From: Anarhynchus alexandrinus
Taxonomy: Eukaryota; Chordata; Aves; Charadriiformes; Charadriidae
Reading direction: 5' to 3'
Length of the DNA stretch: 64,000 bases
NCBI GenBank assembly: GCA_008711295.1
Contig: VUYV01000518.1
Coordinates: 26,746-90,745, forward strand
Position 1 is the stretch's first letter, and each line of letters begins with the position of its first letter. The notes under the pieces are model-generated. The model did no database searches, was not told where the DNA came from, and was given only the letters and a program-made list of their open reading frames with translations. Shown here in pieces: positions 1 to 10,830 of this stretch. The position numbers and the translations under genes were made by a program.

Positions 1-591
1 CATGTCCAGGAGTTCCTTATTCATCCATGCAGGCCTCCTGGCTTTTCTGCCTGCCTTCCTCTTTGTAGGGATGCACTGGTTCTGGGCTTGGAGGAGGTGG
101 TCCTTGAATATTAACCAACTTTCTTGGGCCCCTCTTCCCTCCAGCGCTTCATCCCATGGCACCATACCAATCAGATTCTTCAAGAGGCCAAAGTCAGCTC
201 TCCCAAAGTCCGGGGTCGCTAGCCTGCTGTGTACCTTCCTCGCTGCCTTGAGGATTTTGAACTCGACCATTTCATGGTCGCTACAGCCCAGGCTGCCCAT
301 GAGTTTGACACTGTCTACCAGCCCCTCCCTGTTGGTAAGCACAAGGTCCAGCATAGCTCCTTTCCTCGTTGGCTCCTCAACCATTTGGAGAAGGAAGTTG
401 TCCTCAATGAAATCCAAGAACCTCCTGGATTGCCTATGCTTTGCTGTGTTTTCTTTCCAACAGATGTCAGGGTGGTTGAAGTCACCCATGAGCACCAGGG
501 TCTGTGAACATGATGCCACCCCTATCTGTCTATAAAGGGCTTCGTCTGCTGGGTCTTCTTGGTCGGGTGGCCTGTAGCCACCCACCACGTA
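1..591 (-). CDS. CR1 ORF2 protein, partial: APE-type endonuclease
   Basis: In the minus frame whose codons end at base 1, 197 codons are open from 591 to the window edge, bounded upstream by a TAA at 594-592. The translation is the APE-like endonuclease of CR1 ORF2, which nicks target DNA to prime reverse transcription. A Y-R-P-P-D-Q-E-D-P stretch comes first, then the catalytic G-D-F-N motif (486-475), a block of L-D-L-V-L-T-N type, then the S-D-H motif with the catalytic histidine (282-274), and a K-A-R-R-P-A-W stretch leading towards the reverse transcriptase. No frameshift or stop interrupts the domain. The ORF has no start of its own here: the 5' part is missing and the 3' part lies beyond the window. 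It is therefore an element fragment, not a host gene, and an intact protein cannot be claimed. Confidence 0.85.
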
Positions 592-596
592 TTAAC
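1..596 (-). mobile_element. CR1 LINE fragment, endonuclease part of ORF2
   Basis: This is a piece of a chicken-repeat-1 (CR1) non-LTR retrotransposon read on the minus strand. It runs off the left edge, so its 3' end and any neighbouring CR1 parts are outside the window. The right-hand limit near 596 is where similarity to CR1 as I know it fades; it is either the usual 5' truncation of CR1 or decay. CR1 copies normally lack clear target-site duplications, so none is expected. The copy is well preserved compared with the other CR1 pieces in this window, which suggests a younger insertion. Confidence 0.88.
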
Positions 597-2310
597 AGAC
601 AGCATATTCCTGACGTCTAGCATGATGACATTAATACTTTCTTGTTTCTATGGGAAATATATTTCCTAATGCATTCAAGAATATTTACTTTTCCATTGCC
701 ATACCCTGTTAGTAATTCAGAATGATTCTGTCTTCAGCTAATACACCTAGGTCTTTCTTTACCATTGATATTTCCAGATGATGAGTTCCCAGCCAATACC
801 AGAAATTTTGCTTAATATTCCTGAATTGCGTAGTGAGCTATTTTGTATCATTTAACTTCACCTTCTTGCTAACACCTCAGTTCTTCTCAAGGTCATCTAA
901 AACTCACTGTAGGATTCCTGAACTTTCTTGCCATTTGTGGTGTCTCCCAACTTTATTTGACCACCTGTTTCCATTAGCAAATGCTTTAACGTTGTTGCTA
1001 CAATTGTCAAGAAAAATTTTGTCCAGTATATCTTTCTTTGTGAACTAAACCCACTGATTTCTTCTTCCTTTCTTCCTTTCTTTTTTTTTTTTTATGTGAC
1101 CCAGGTCTGTATTAGCCTAAAAACTATTATCCTCACCCCTGTATCCTCAATTTTTGCTAAAAAATTCCCCCGTGTCACTATGAAGTGAGGTAAAGCTTCA
1201 GATTAAGACAGTGTCTGCATAAGTTGTTGGCATCTGAACTGTATGTTGAAGGCTCAACTGTAGTAAATGAAGACCTAGTCAGTACAGCTTGTGGAGTTTA
1301 AGGGTAGACTCTATTCTCTTCAAGGTAGGCAAGGAAGATGAGATTTGGTTGTGTAAATACAGATACTTATTGATACTTTGAGGCTTTACCATATCCACCA
1401 CATCTTCAGCTGTCACTCCAAGGAAGCATGGGTCTCCCATAGGTTCTATGCTCTTTTAGCCACTTCCACATGAAAGTCTTGAATGCCCTATGGCATCCAG
1501 GAAAGAACAAGGCATTTGAGTTCCACCCCTACGTAAGTACACCTGAAAATGATTATCTGAGTTTCAAAATAACTGCCACTATCTATGTGACATTCTAGTA
1601 ATCACATTTCTGATATACAAATCAATGGGGTTTACTTCATTTAATTCACCTAGAAAGTTATCCACTTATTAAACACAAACATCAAGTTGTCCTGGAATAG
1701 TCAATTTTTCATGAGTTCATACTGTATTTTATTTCATTTTACCTTGAAATATATACATTTACCTATGACTAGTATTACAATTAGTGCTAAAGCTGACCCA
1801 TTATTAAGGGCAGCTTGAGGAGACTTTAGCTGCTCAGAGTCTTTAAAGCTGCAGTACAACCTCTTATTTGCTGTATTTAATTAGAATTCCTGCTGCCAGA
1901 AAGTGTTTTCCAGATGGAAGATGTGATCTGGACTTCACTGGACTTAATTAGAGATAACAAAGTAGGATGGCCAAAAAAGGCCTAAAGGCCATCTGTCACA
2001 GCCTTGTCATTAGGAGTTTATAGGAAAGAGTGGCAGATCAAGGAAATATATTTTGTGCTCCATGGTTTTCATTTTTGTGTCTAAAACAGTCTCTGAAAGA
2101 AAGATCCAGAGAACACTTTGTTTGAGAAGAAGAAAAAGACAATTATTTTCCATATTCAGCAGACTATCGGACTAATATGCAGTATAAGATGAATTTTTTT
2201 TACAGTATGTTTGTTTGACATGCCTATTATGTTTACTGTCATTTGACTTCAATTTAAACCCATGTATTTCATTGCAAATGCTTTGAAGTCATCCAATATT
2301 TACACTGTTG
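597..2310. other. Unique AT-rich non-coding DNA
   Basis: I see no gene or recognisable repeat apart from the pyrimidine tract at 1058-1093. The part from about 1790 to 2060 has a different texture from its surroundings: few simple repeats and two TAATTA homeodomain-type sites (1878-1883 and 1945-1950). It could be a non-coding regulatory element, but only cross-species alignment would show that. Confidence 0.5.
1058..1093. repeat. Pyrimidine tract, CTT/CCTTT then poly-T
   Basis: A continuous run of C and T on the plus strand, with imperfect TTCC/CTTT units followed by 13 or more T. It is simple sequence with no sign of being a LINE tail. Confidence 0.85.
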
Positions 2311-2458
2311 CAAATCGTATTGGGTTTGCATGGCAATGTTATGGTAGTGGGGGAGGGTACGGGGTGATTCTGTGAGAAGCTGACAGAAGCTTCCCCTATA
2401 TCCAATACAGACAATGCCAGCTGGCCCCAAGATGGACCTGCCGCTGTCCAAGGCCAAG

Positions 2459-2502
2459 CCAATCAGTGACGGTGGTAGTGCCTCTGAGATAACATATTTA
2501 AG
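2459..2502 (+). promoter_or_regulatory. LTR promoter: CCAAT box and TATA-like box
   Basis: CCAAT lies at 2459-2463 and an ATATTTAAG TATA-like box at 2494-2502, about 30 bp apart and followed by a G-rich run. This is the U3 promoter layout and sets the LTR's orientation as plus. Whether it still fires is unknown. Confidence 0.55.
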
Positions 2503-2681
2503 AAGGGGTGGGGGGGGAACAGAACAAAATAAAACAAAGTGGAAAAAAAACCCCAAACTTGTTGAACCGCAGCTGAAGATAGGAGTGAGACTATGTGAGA
2601 GCAGCAACTCTGCAGACACCAAGGTCAGTGAAGAAGGAGGGGGAGGAGGTGCTCCAGGCGCCGGAGCAGAAATTCCCTTGC

Positions 2682-3080
2682 AGCCCGTGGTGAAGACCAT
2701 GGTGAGGCAGACTGTCCCCCCTGCAGACCATGGATATTAATGGTGGAGCAGATATGCACCTGTAGCCCGTGGAGAGTCCCACGCTGGAGCAGGTGGATGT
2801 GCACAAAGGAGGCTGTGACCCCGTGGGAAGCCAGCACTGGATCAGGATCCCGGCGGGAATTGTGACACCACAGAAAGACAAGCCCACGCTGGAGCAGGTT
2901 TGGTGGCAGGACTTGTGATCCCACGCTGGAACAGTCTGTTCCTGAAGGACTGCACCCTGTGGAAAGGACCCACACTGGAGCAGCTTGTGAAGAACTGCAG
3001 CATGTGGGAAGGACCCATGTTGGAGAAGTTCATGGAGGACTGTCTCCTATAGGAGGGACCCCATGCTGGAGCAGAGGAAG
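2682..3080 (+). repeat. Array of about nine 45-bp modules inside the LTR
   Basis: Degenerate tandem modules each carry a CC(A/C)-x-G-C-T-G-G-A-G-C-A-G core followed by about 20-25 bp ending near a CTGCA or TTGTGA and then a C(C/A)-x-GTGG spacer. Cores are seen near 2777, 2834, 2886, 2922, 2970, 3017 and 3063. The array lies downstream of the TATA-like box, so it would be transcribed as part of R/U5. A similar core recurs on the minus strand at 49045-49385. Confidence 0.65.
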
Positions 3081-3294
3081 TGTGAGGAGTCCTCCCCCTG
3101 AGGAGGAAGGAGCAGCAGAGGCAACATGTGATGAACTGACCACAACCCCCATCCCCCATTCCCCTACGCCACTCGGGAGGAAGAGGTGGAGAACTTGGGA
3201 GTAAAGTTGAGCCTGGGAAGAAGGGAGGAGTGGAGGGAAGGTGGCTTTAAGATTTGGGTTTATTTCTCATTGTCCTATTTTGATTTTGATTGAT

Positions 3295-3300
3295 AATAAA
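3295..3300 (+). terminator. LTR polyadenylation signal AATAAA
   Basis: AATAAA sits about 790 bp after the TATA-like box and 185 bp before the LTR end, followed by a T-rich stretch, as expected at an R/U5 boundary. Confidence 0.5.
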
Positions 3301-3485
3301 TTAATTTTCCCCAAGTCAAGTTTATTTTGCCCATGATGGTAATTGGTGAGTGATCTCCCTGTCCTGATCTCGATCCATGAGCCTTTCATTATTTTTTTCT
3401 CTCTCCTGTCCAGCTGAGAAGGAGAATGACAGAGTAGTTTTGGTGGGCAGCTGGCATCCAACCAGGATCGACTCATCACACAAAT

Positions 3486-5599
3486 ATACCGAAAGGAGCA
3501 CAATTTCTTTTCAGCACTCTGTTTTCCTACAATAAAATAGCTTGTATTTCATTCCTCTCTCTCTCAAATTATATCCTCAAAGATTAGAACATCTTGCCTG
3601 CGACATCAAAGGTAATAAACATATTCTGCATTTCCTCATGAAAGACATTGCTTTCAAAGTTCTAGATAAGTTAATGAGGGCATTTGTTCCAGTACTTCAT
3701 ATGCTGTATGCCTAGATCACTGATAGCAATTAAAATTTAAATTTGTTCAATTAATTTGAGGTAGTATCTCATACAGATTCTTAATAATAATGCTTAACAT
3801 TATAAGATAATAGAAATTTTTGCTGTGTTTCATGACAGCAATGGATTAAGTGTTTTCAGTCAAGGGTACTCAACTGTAAAACAGCTTATAGAAGAGAAAG
3901 CATTAAGGCAAAGTATGTCTTATCTTCAAAACATGCTGCAAAGTCTGTTTTCCATACCATTCGCATTTTCATTAACAGCATTGGACTTCACCATGCCATA
4001 TAATTGTAACAGAGGAATTTTTACATCAATATGTATATAATATTTTCTTGTTCAGTGCCCCATCTCTGAAATGAGCTATACCACGCACAATATAGAAAAC
4101 AGCAAATGCTTCATAGCATAGACCTGCTGAATAATTAAGTTACAGCAAACACTTCTTAGCTTCTGCAAATAAAATTAAACAGAAAAATATAGCAATCGAT
4201 CAAAATGTGAACATTTATCTCTATGAATATTATGTAGCATTTTAATGGAACATTCTTTTGAGGACGGCTTCAAATTCTGTCTGGCTTTGCATCCACTCAT
4301 TCAAAGAATATTTAGCTGCATTACAACCTGCTGAAGGGTTTCAGAGCCAGAAATTTCAGTATTTCTTCCTTTTTTTACAGAAAACTTATAAATTCTTGGA
4401 TTTCATCCCTAACTGGGAGGAAGTTTTACAAAACTTAACTGATTTATCACAAACAACTCTGTCCAAAAGTATGAGAGTTTATCTATTTCCCCTTCTAATA
4501 TAACAGGGTAAGCTCTGTGATTATCTATATAAATGTCCAATTAGCCCTAATGATATTTTATGATGATTAGATTCACAGACTGAACAGTATTATTGTTAGT
4601 GATACTCATGGGGAAAAATAAGGAGAAAAGCAATTCTAACTTTGTATGCACAGTGAAGGACTCTGAACTAGCTTGTACTACAAAGGAAAGAGATCTCAGA
4701 GTTATAATACATTATTCTATGAAAACAGAGTAATCATCTTAATGTTCAGAAGCAGTCAAACAAGCAAATTGAGTATTAGGATTTATTAGGAAAGGAATAG
4801 AGAACTAATCAGAAAACAATGTTGTGGCACTGTAGAATACACAGTGTTCCTGGAACATGAATTTGTGTTTGTTTCTGTCTCCTTGATTTTAAAATTTTGG
4901 AAAACAAAACAACAAAAAAAAGGATAAAATAAAACTTAGAAAAGATACAGAGAAAGGCAACAGGATGACCAAAAGTAAAAGAGTTTCCACAGAAGTAATG
5001 ATTAAAATCACTACATTTTTGTCATCTTAAGAAAGAGTTAAATAATTTTTAATATGATAAAGAGCTATCAAACCACAAAGATCCCAGAAAAGTTGAAACA
5101 GATTTTTTTTTTGCAGTGTCTTATAATTGAAGAAACAGAAGGCAGCAGATGAAATTATCAAATGTCACTCTGAAAAAGGCTTTTCCCCATAAAGCACGGT
5201 TAAGTGATAGAACTCACTGCAATAAGATATTGTGCATGAAAAATTTTATATGAGTTCAAAAGCAATTATGAAAATTAATGGAAGAAGAGCTACCAGGAGT
5301 TATTAAACACTTGTAGCTCAGCAACTCATATCACTGTCTCAGAAGGACCAATCAGGAACCAAAAAACATATAACACAAAAATATTGCAAGACACTTACTT
5401 TGTTCTTATATTCTTCCTAAAATGTTATTATTAGTCACTCTTGGTGATAGAATTAGTCTGATCAGCAAATGATGAGGACATCATGTTATTGCAGGAGAAA
5501 GAGGATGAGGAGAAAATATTTTTTAAATATCATATAATAATTATATTTAATGGTATTTCTTTTATTATAAATTATTATATAATAATTATAAAAATACTA
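3486..5599. other. Unique AT-rich non-coding DNA
   Basis: No gene, RNA or recognisable element is seen. The right end, 5519-5592, is almost pure A/T with repeated ATAATAATTATA motifs and abuts the first CR1 fragment of the cluster at 5600. Confidence 0.5.
5519..5592. repeat. AT-rich low-complexity stretch with short inverted repeats
   Basis: TATAATAATTATA-type words occur twice, near 5533-5546 and 5576-5591, and are self-complementary. It is simple A/T sequence immediately 5' of a truncated CR1. Confidence 0.6.
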
Positions 5600-6448
5600 T
5601 TGATGATTATGATAAACTGGGAGGTTCTATTGACCTTCTCAAGGGCCAAGAGGGGCTGAAGAGGGATCTGGTATACTGGAGCACTAAGGAATTTTCAATG
5701 GCATGTAATTTGAAAAGACCAAATGCTGGATTCTGCGTCTGCGAGAGAGTGACACCCAGTACAAGTATAAATTGGGAGAGAAGTGGCTGGAGTGGCTGGA
5801 GCCCTGCAGAAAGACATCTGAAGGTGCTGGTCGGCAGCAGGCTCTATATGAGTCAGCAGTGTGCCCTGATGGCCAAGAGGGCAAATCGCATCCCGGGGTG
5901 CATCAAACACAGTATCACCAGCTGGTCAAAAGAGGTGATTATCCTGCTGTATTTAGCGTATTCACCTTGAGTACTGTGTGCAGTTCTGGGCCCTACAATT
6001 TAAGAAGGATATGAAGGTACTCGAATGCATCCAGAGGAGGGAAACAAAGCTGGTAAAGGGGGTAGAAGGCATGTCCTATGAGGAGTGGCTAGGGACTTCG
6101 GGCTTGTCTAGGTTGGAGAAAAGGAGGCTGAGGGGCAACCTCATTGCTCTTTGCAGCTTCCTGAGGAGGGGAAATGGAAAGGGGGGTGCTGATCTTTTCT
6201 CCCTGGTATCCAGTGTTAGGACACAAGGGAGTGGTTCAAAGCCATGCCAGGGGAGGTTCAGACTGGACATGAGGAAGCATTTCTTTACTGAGAGGGTGGT
6301 CAAACACTGGAACAGGCTTCCTAGAGAGGTGGCCAATGCCCCAAGCCTGTCAGTGTTTAAGAGGCATTTGGACAATGCCCTTAACAACATGTTTTAACTC
6401 TTGGTCAGCCCTGAATTGGTCAGGCAGTTGGACAAGATGATGGTACAG
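5600..6448 (+). mobile_element. CR1 LINE 3' fragment, first of three
   Basis: A 5'-truncated CR1 on the plus strand. It starts in the middle of the reverse-transcriptase catalytic motif (the two aspartates of FADD are at 5602-5607) and continues through the C-terminal part of ORF2 and into the 3' untranslated tail (a GTTGGAC-x-AGATGAT word at 6427-6440). The usual ATTCTRTG terminal repeats are missing, so the tail is also eroded. Confidence 0.8.
5978..6397 (+). pseudogene. CR1 ORF2 C-terminal fragment
   Basis: The open frame ends at a TAA at 6395-6397, the natural end of CR1 ORF2. The translation carries the usual C-terminal landmarks: a YEEWL block, an L-E-K-R-R-L-R-G-(N/D)-L-I motif, an [16 protein letters not shown] block, and a final hydrophobic helix. 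The methionine at 5978 is internal; frame changes upstream separate this part from the reverse-transcriptase core. It is a dead element remnant with no host function visible. Confidence 0.8.
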
Positions 6449-6497
6449 GCATGAAGTATCCAGGGAAATAGCCACAAGTATTCATGACTAAAACCAG

Positions 6498-6810
6498 CTT
6501 GGTAAAGCTGCTGGAAATTTGAGGGAACTGGGGTTGTTTACTCTGGAGAAAAGAAGGCTGACGGGAGACCTTATTGCTCTCTACAACTACCTGAAAGGAG
6601 GTTGTAGAGAGGTGGGGGTCGGTCTCTTCTCCCAAGTAACAAGTGATAGGACAAGATGAAATGGCCTCAAGTTACACAGGGGAGATTTAGATTGGATATT
6701 TGGAAAAATTTCTTTACTGAAAGGGTTATCGAACATTGGAACAGGCTGCCCAGGGAAGTGGTGGAATCCCCATCCCTGGAGGTATTTAAAGGATGGGTAG
6801 ATGTGGTGTT
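6498..6810 (+). mobile_element. CR1 LINE 3' fragment, second of three
   Basis: This begins again within the C-terminal ORF2 region (L-x-S/T-L-E-K-R-R-L-x-G-D-L-I-A-L frame) and runs to a [10 protein letters not shown] end and a short tail. It overlaps in content with the preceding copy and differs from it in sequence, so it is a separate insertion of another CR1 subfamily and not a continuation. About 50 bp separate the two. Confidence 0.78.
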
Positions 6811-6821
6811 TAAGACCACAT

Positions 6822-6912
6822 CTTCTCTCTGGTATCAAGTTACAAGAGGCTTGGAATGGCTCAAACCTGTGTAAGGGGAGGTTCAGACTAGATATTAGGA
6901 AACATTTCATTA
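6822..6912 (+). mobile_element. CR1 LINE 3' fragment, third of three
   Basis: A short piece repeats the segment seen at about 6630-6720 in the second copy (TCTCTCTGGTATCAAGTTAC, then an AGGGGAGGTTCAGACTAGAT word). It is either a third truncated insertion or a local duplication of the second. Confidence 0.65.
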
Positions 6913-9900
6913 TAACACAGTAAAGGTCTGCTTTAACGCTTGTGAAGCTTGAACGTGACAAGATACAGAAAATCCAGACAGCCTGACAGAGTACACCAGG
7001 GTTTTTAAGATCTCAGTGGATATTTTATAGAATATGGTTGAAGACAGCAGCAGAATATACCTTGGAAAGGGTGAATGTTGGGGAGAAGTGAAAGGAAAGA
7101 GAAGTAATGGAGAGGTAAAAATAGACATTTTAAGTGATTTGGCATGTGTCATGCATTCATCCTTATGAAAAGCAAACATCTTCACCGGTTCATATAAATT
7201 CCTAGGTCCCAGGTGGCTGCATGAGCCAAATTATTGATTGAAAAGTAAAAGTAAAAACAGAGGGCATTAAGATCCAAATCATGTGATTAAAGGAAAGATA
7301 AGGTTACAATAAGATTTCTATGTCTGAGAAGTTGGTTGAAGAAAAGTAATCCATGGATGTAGGGAAATACGTTTTAAAAAGCTTTAGGAACTACAACTAT
7401 ATTTGCAGATAAAATCTCTTTTTCTTCTAAAGTTTCTCAGTCATAAGTTTAAAAAGCTAAAGTCACTGACATACTACAGAGAAATGACATTGCTCCGAAA
7501 ATACTTCTGCTTGCTTTTAAATTTCAATGGCATTATGCACATTCCTAGAATGAAGCATATGGATGAATGTGAGTAGCTTTAGAGGCTTATATGGAGAGTC
7601 TGGGGACTTATTTATTGATTTATATAAAATAGTAATGAAGTATCTTGCAAAAATTGTCTTCATATAAGAATATATAGTGGACAATTACAACTTTTAAAGA
7701 GACTGTTTTCCCTTACCTCAGAAGTTCTTTCTAGCTCCTCACAATTTTCAAGATATTGAAGCCAACAGATATGGTCCATACTTCTTTTACATATTCACAC
7801 TTGTTAAATTTTGTCTAATTTTGACTTAAGAACAGAGGAGTCAAGTAACAGCAACTGTACCACAGGTTAATTCAAGTCAAAATTATCTGCTTCTGAAGAA
7901 GCGAAAAAACAAGAAGAAAAAAATCCAGCCACGAGTAGGACAGGTGACAGATGATCTGTCCAGACAGGTTACTCATGGAGATGTATGTTCAGTGTTGGAG
8001 GTTAGGGAGAAAGAGCAGGAAATGTGACAGATCCCCAGCCAAAGCATTCACAAGCAGTTTCCAGGCACTGCAAGGGAACTCATGTGCCAACCTTCTGTCT
8101 TCTTCTACTGACTGATGATACTAGTCCCTTTGAGCTGACCAGCTGCAGAGATAAAAGCCCAGTCCCAAAACAAGTCTATGCAATTTAATTCCACGAGACA
8201 AATCTGAGGCTGACCTTGCCTACTCCATGCCAGAATTTGTCCCTTCAGCCTTGAGCCTCATGCTGTGTTGCAGACAACATTTTCTTTCAGAGCTAACTCG
8301 CTCCATGAGACAAACGGACTGAGGGTAAAACTGAATCAAAATTTTAGCCCCCAGTTACAGTGATTCAGACCACTGAAAGACCATTTAATCCCTCTAAATT
8401 TGTAAAGTCAAACACAAAATGTGATTTTTCTAGGGTTAAAACAGTGAAAAATATCAGATCAGACACTAGGATTAAAAATTTGCAAAGAAACTGTGGAAAT
8501 ACTAATAATCTGAGGTTTACCACAAGTAGCTATTTATGGTATCTGCAGCAGTCTGTCTGTGACTGATGCAATTTAACTGAGGACAGTTCTCAAAAAAAAA
8601 GTTAGCTTATATCCAGGGAGTTTTGCCTCTGATGTTTTACAAACTCTTACGTCTGTAACATAAAACCTAGAAAAAGTGTTTTTGTACTGGAGTTATACTA
8701 ACTATTAAGCCTGTTATTGAACATAATTGACATGCAATAGCATGTGTTTTCAAATGACTGCTTAAATGTATAAGCTTCAGTTTTCATTTATTTCCTCAAA
8801 CAAATTATTTTTAGTTATTCCACACTATAGTGAAAATATGTGGAGACCAGAAAGTTCAAATATTACAGGGCAAATATTAATGTAATTTTTAACAGTTGTA
8901 GTAAAGATTTTTGTAAACCACTTGGGAAATAAAAAGTTATGGAAAATTGTTTTTCATAAATACCTGTGATGTTATTACAATAAACCCTGTTTTCAGTGTC
9001 TTTTATCACTTCCATGATAGTGAAAGTCAGCTAGGGTGAGCGAATTAAATGACACCAGAGGGAATTTTTATCAGAGCCAAGGACAGATCTCATGAATTTA
9101 CTGCTCTGTACTAAGTCTGTTAGGGTATATCTTTAAATTATGCTCTATGGTATCTCTTTAGATGCTGAGCACTTTTCAAGTGAAATTTGAAAATAATTCT
9201 ATTTTATAATTTTACGTCAATTTTTCTCTTTTGTATTCTAAAGGTACGTCACATTTGTAATCAGAAAAGTGATTAGTAACCAAGCTATCTCAATTCCTGA
9301 CAGCAACAAAGCTGTGCTGATTCAAACCAGTGTGCACGTATGAGGTCCTGAAGTATACATGTTTTTTCAATATTTCAGCTGGTGAGATAAAGGCAACTTT
9401 AGTATGCCTGCAGGTGCCACAGCTACCCCCTGTGAGTGTGGTACTTATCTACCCTTAGAGTGATTTATAAGGAGATTAATGAGGACACTCAGTTATATTT
9501 CATTAGGGAACAGTTTATTTAAAAAAGAAAAAATATTAGAATAACTGGAAAATCAGACATCGTCCATCCCCTGAGTGTCCTGGAGCAGTGAGCCTTAAGG
9601 GTATGTCTGTACTACTGAATGAAATGTCCCTCATCAAGACCACAGTGTGTCTTGTCTCCATTTGGCAAACTGTCTTCCCTTCCAAAATAGGTGGCTCCTG
9701 TTTTCCCTGTGTCTTCGGTGAACCAGGCTCAGGCAATATCTGGGAGAATATTTGTTTCACAAACCAAACCTGCATCAAGGAGCTCATGGAGAGCTGTGCT
9801 TGGGATACTGCTTGAACCTACTGCACTGTTTATTTAAATAGAACAGATATATCATACAAGTCCTGGATGGCCAAATCAACATTAGTTCTTCTGGTGGTAT

Positions 9901-10714
9901 TCCCCAGGTGACCAAGTCTTTTGGGTGCCCGGATCCACGTCAGCACAGGCAGGGGAAAGCAAATCACTCAGAAGCCAGAGGTAGTGAGCAGATCAGATTT
10001 GCAAGCAGGGCAGTGAGGGGATGGGTAGAGATGCTTGCAAGCAATATGGCAGAGTTTGGGCAGTGTTGGTTAAAAAAGACCTGCACTGAGGTGTGTTACA
10101 AATCTGGAAAATCATTGTTCTTTGGTGGAAAAGTGTTTAGATGGGGAATTTCTGACCAGCTTTGTCACTGTGTATATATTGAACCAAATTTCACTGCTTT
10201 CCCTCATCAACCTTCTCCCCTTCTGCTTTTCTGCATCTCTACAGCAGCAAAAAGAAACAGAGCTGTCGCTGCCCCATTGAAAAGACCATCTTCTTGTTCC
10301 ACTACCTAGTCCATACTACCTTTCTTAATAAAAACATAGAAAGAAGAAAGTCAAATTTGATCCATGACCTATGAAGACTCCTGGACATGCAGCAATCCCC
10401 ACTGCACCAGAAGGAGGTAGGACCGAGCCCACCTGCCCATGGTGTAAGCTGCTCCTCACAAGACTCAAGGAGGGCCAAGGATACTGGTTTTCTGTCCTCA
10501 AGTTCTATTGAAAAACATGTTTCAAGAACTTCCAAGTGGTAAATGTTAGGAACATTAGTACGTGTTTTTACTCTCATTGATCTTATGTGATCTTTATTTA
10601 TGTAAGTCAAGACTGCTCTATAGTAGATGTGATAAACAAATGTGTATGTGTTTCTTACTCCTGCATCATAAATCTACAAATTATGTTCTGTTTTCTTTTG
10701 GAAAAAGTATTTTC
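6913..10714. other. Unique AT-rich non-coding DNA
   Basis: No gene is recognised. A somewhat GC-richer part at about 7920-8320 contains a GATAAAAG word and could be an old unclassified repeat. A 133-codon plus frame at 9908-10309 matches no family I know, and a frame of that length is expected about once by chance in a window of this composition. Confidence 0.45.
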
Positions 10715-10740
10715 TGTTTGTTTATTTGTTTGTTTGTTTT
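10715..10740. repeat. (TTTG)n microsatellite
   Basis: About six TTTG units with one TTTA variant, followed by a short TATATATA run. It lies about 30 bp before the palindrome at 10769. Confidence 0.85.
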
Positions 10741-10768
10741 ATATATATTTGTTCTGCTCTCATTAAAT

Positions 10769-10830
10769 ATGAGAACAGTGATGATATATGTATATACAAT
10801 GATATATGTATATATCATCACTGTTCTCAT
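10769..10830. repeat. 62-bp palindrome (hairpin)
   Basis: The two arms, 10769-10789 and 10810-10830, are perfect reverse complements over about 21 bp (ATGAGAACAGTGATGATATAT against its complement). The roughly 20 bp between them, made of TATGTATATAC-type words, is itself mostly self-complementary. Transcribed, it would fold into a long hairpin with a small loop. No flanking duplication or terminal motif identifies it as a known transposon. Confidence 0.85.

Larger units (their letters stand above)
2316..3480 (+). mobile_element. Solo LTR of an avian endogenous retrovirus, probably ERVL-type
   Basis: The 1165-bp unit is flanked by a perfect 5-bp duplication, CAAAT at 2311-2315 and 3481-3485. 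It begins CGTATTGGG (a decayed TGTATTGGG) and ends in TCATCACA, so it fits the TG...CA rule after one transition. Inside, in order, are a CCAAT box, a TATA-like box, a G-rich stretch, an array of modules of about 45 bp, and an AATAAA signal about 185 bp before the end. No internal gag, pol or env sequence is attached, so it is a solo LTR left by recombination between two LTRs. Similar LTRs are abundant in bird genomes by my recollection. Five-base duplications are typical of ERVL, which is why I favour that class. The open frames across it (for example 2269-2700 on the minus strand) are incidental. Confidence 0.8.

Noticed and set aside
2..535. Long plus-strand frame of 177 codons at the left edge
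   Set aside because: It is the antisense shadow of the minus-strand CR1 endonuclease frame, which carries the real motifs.
2269..2975. Proline/serine/cysteine-rich minus frames around 2269-2975
   Set aside because: They lie inside the solo LTR and start or stop without relation to its structure; repeated modules create the biased composition.
6076..6390. 104-codon minus frame
   Set aside because: Antisense shadow of the CR1 ORF2 fragment ending at 6397.
9908..10309. 133-codon plus frame
   Set aside because: No family resemblance, no splice or promoter context, and about one frame this long is expected by chance in 64 kb of this composition.
10769..10830. Calling the palindrome a microRNA gene or transposon
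   Set aside because: There is no mature-strand evidence, no flanking duplication and no known family, so only the structure is reported.
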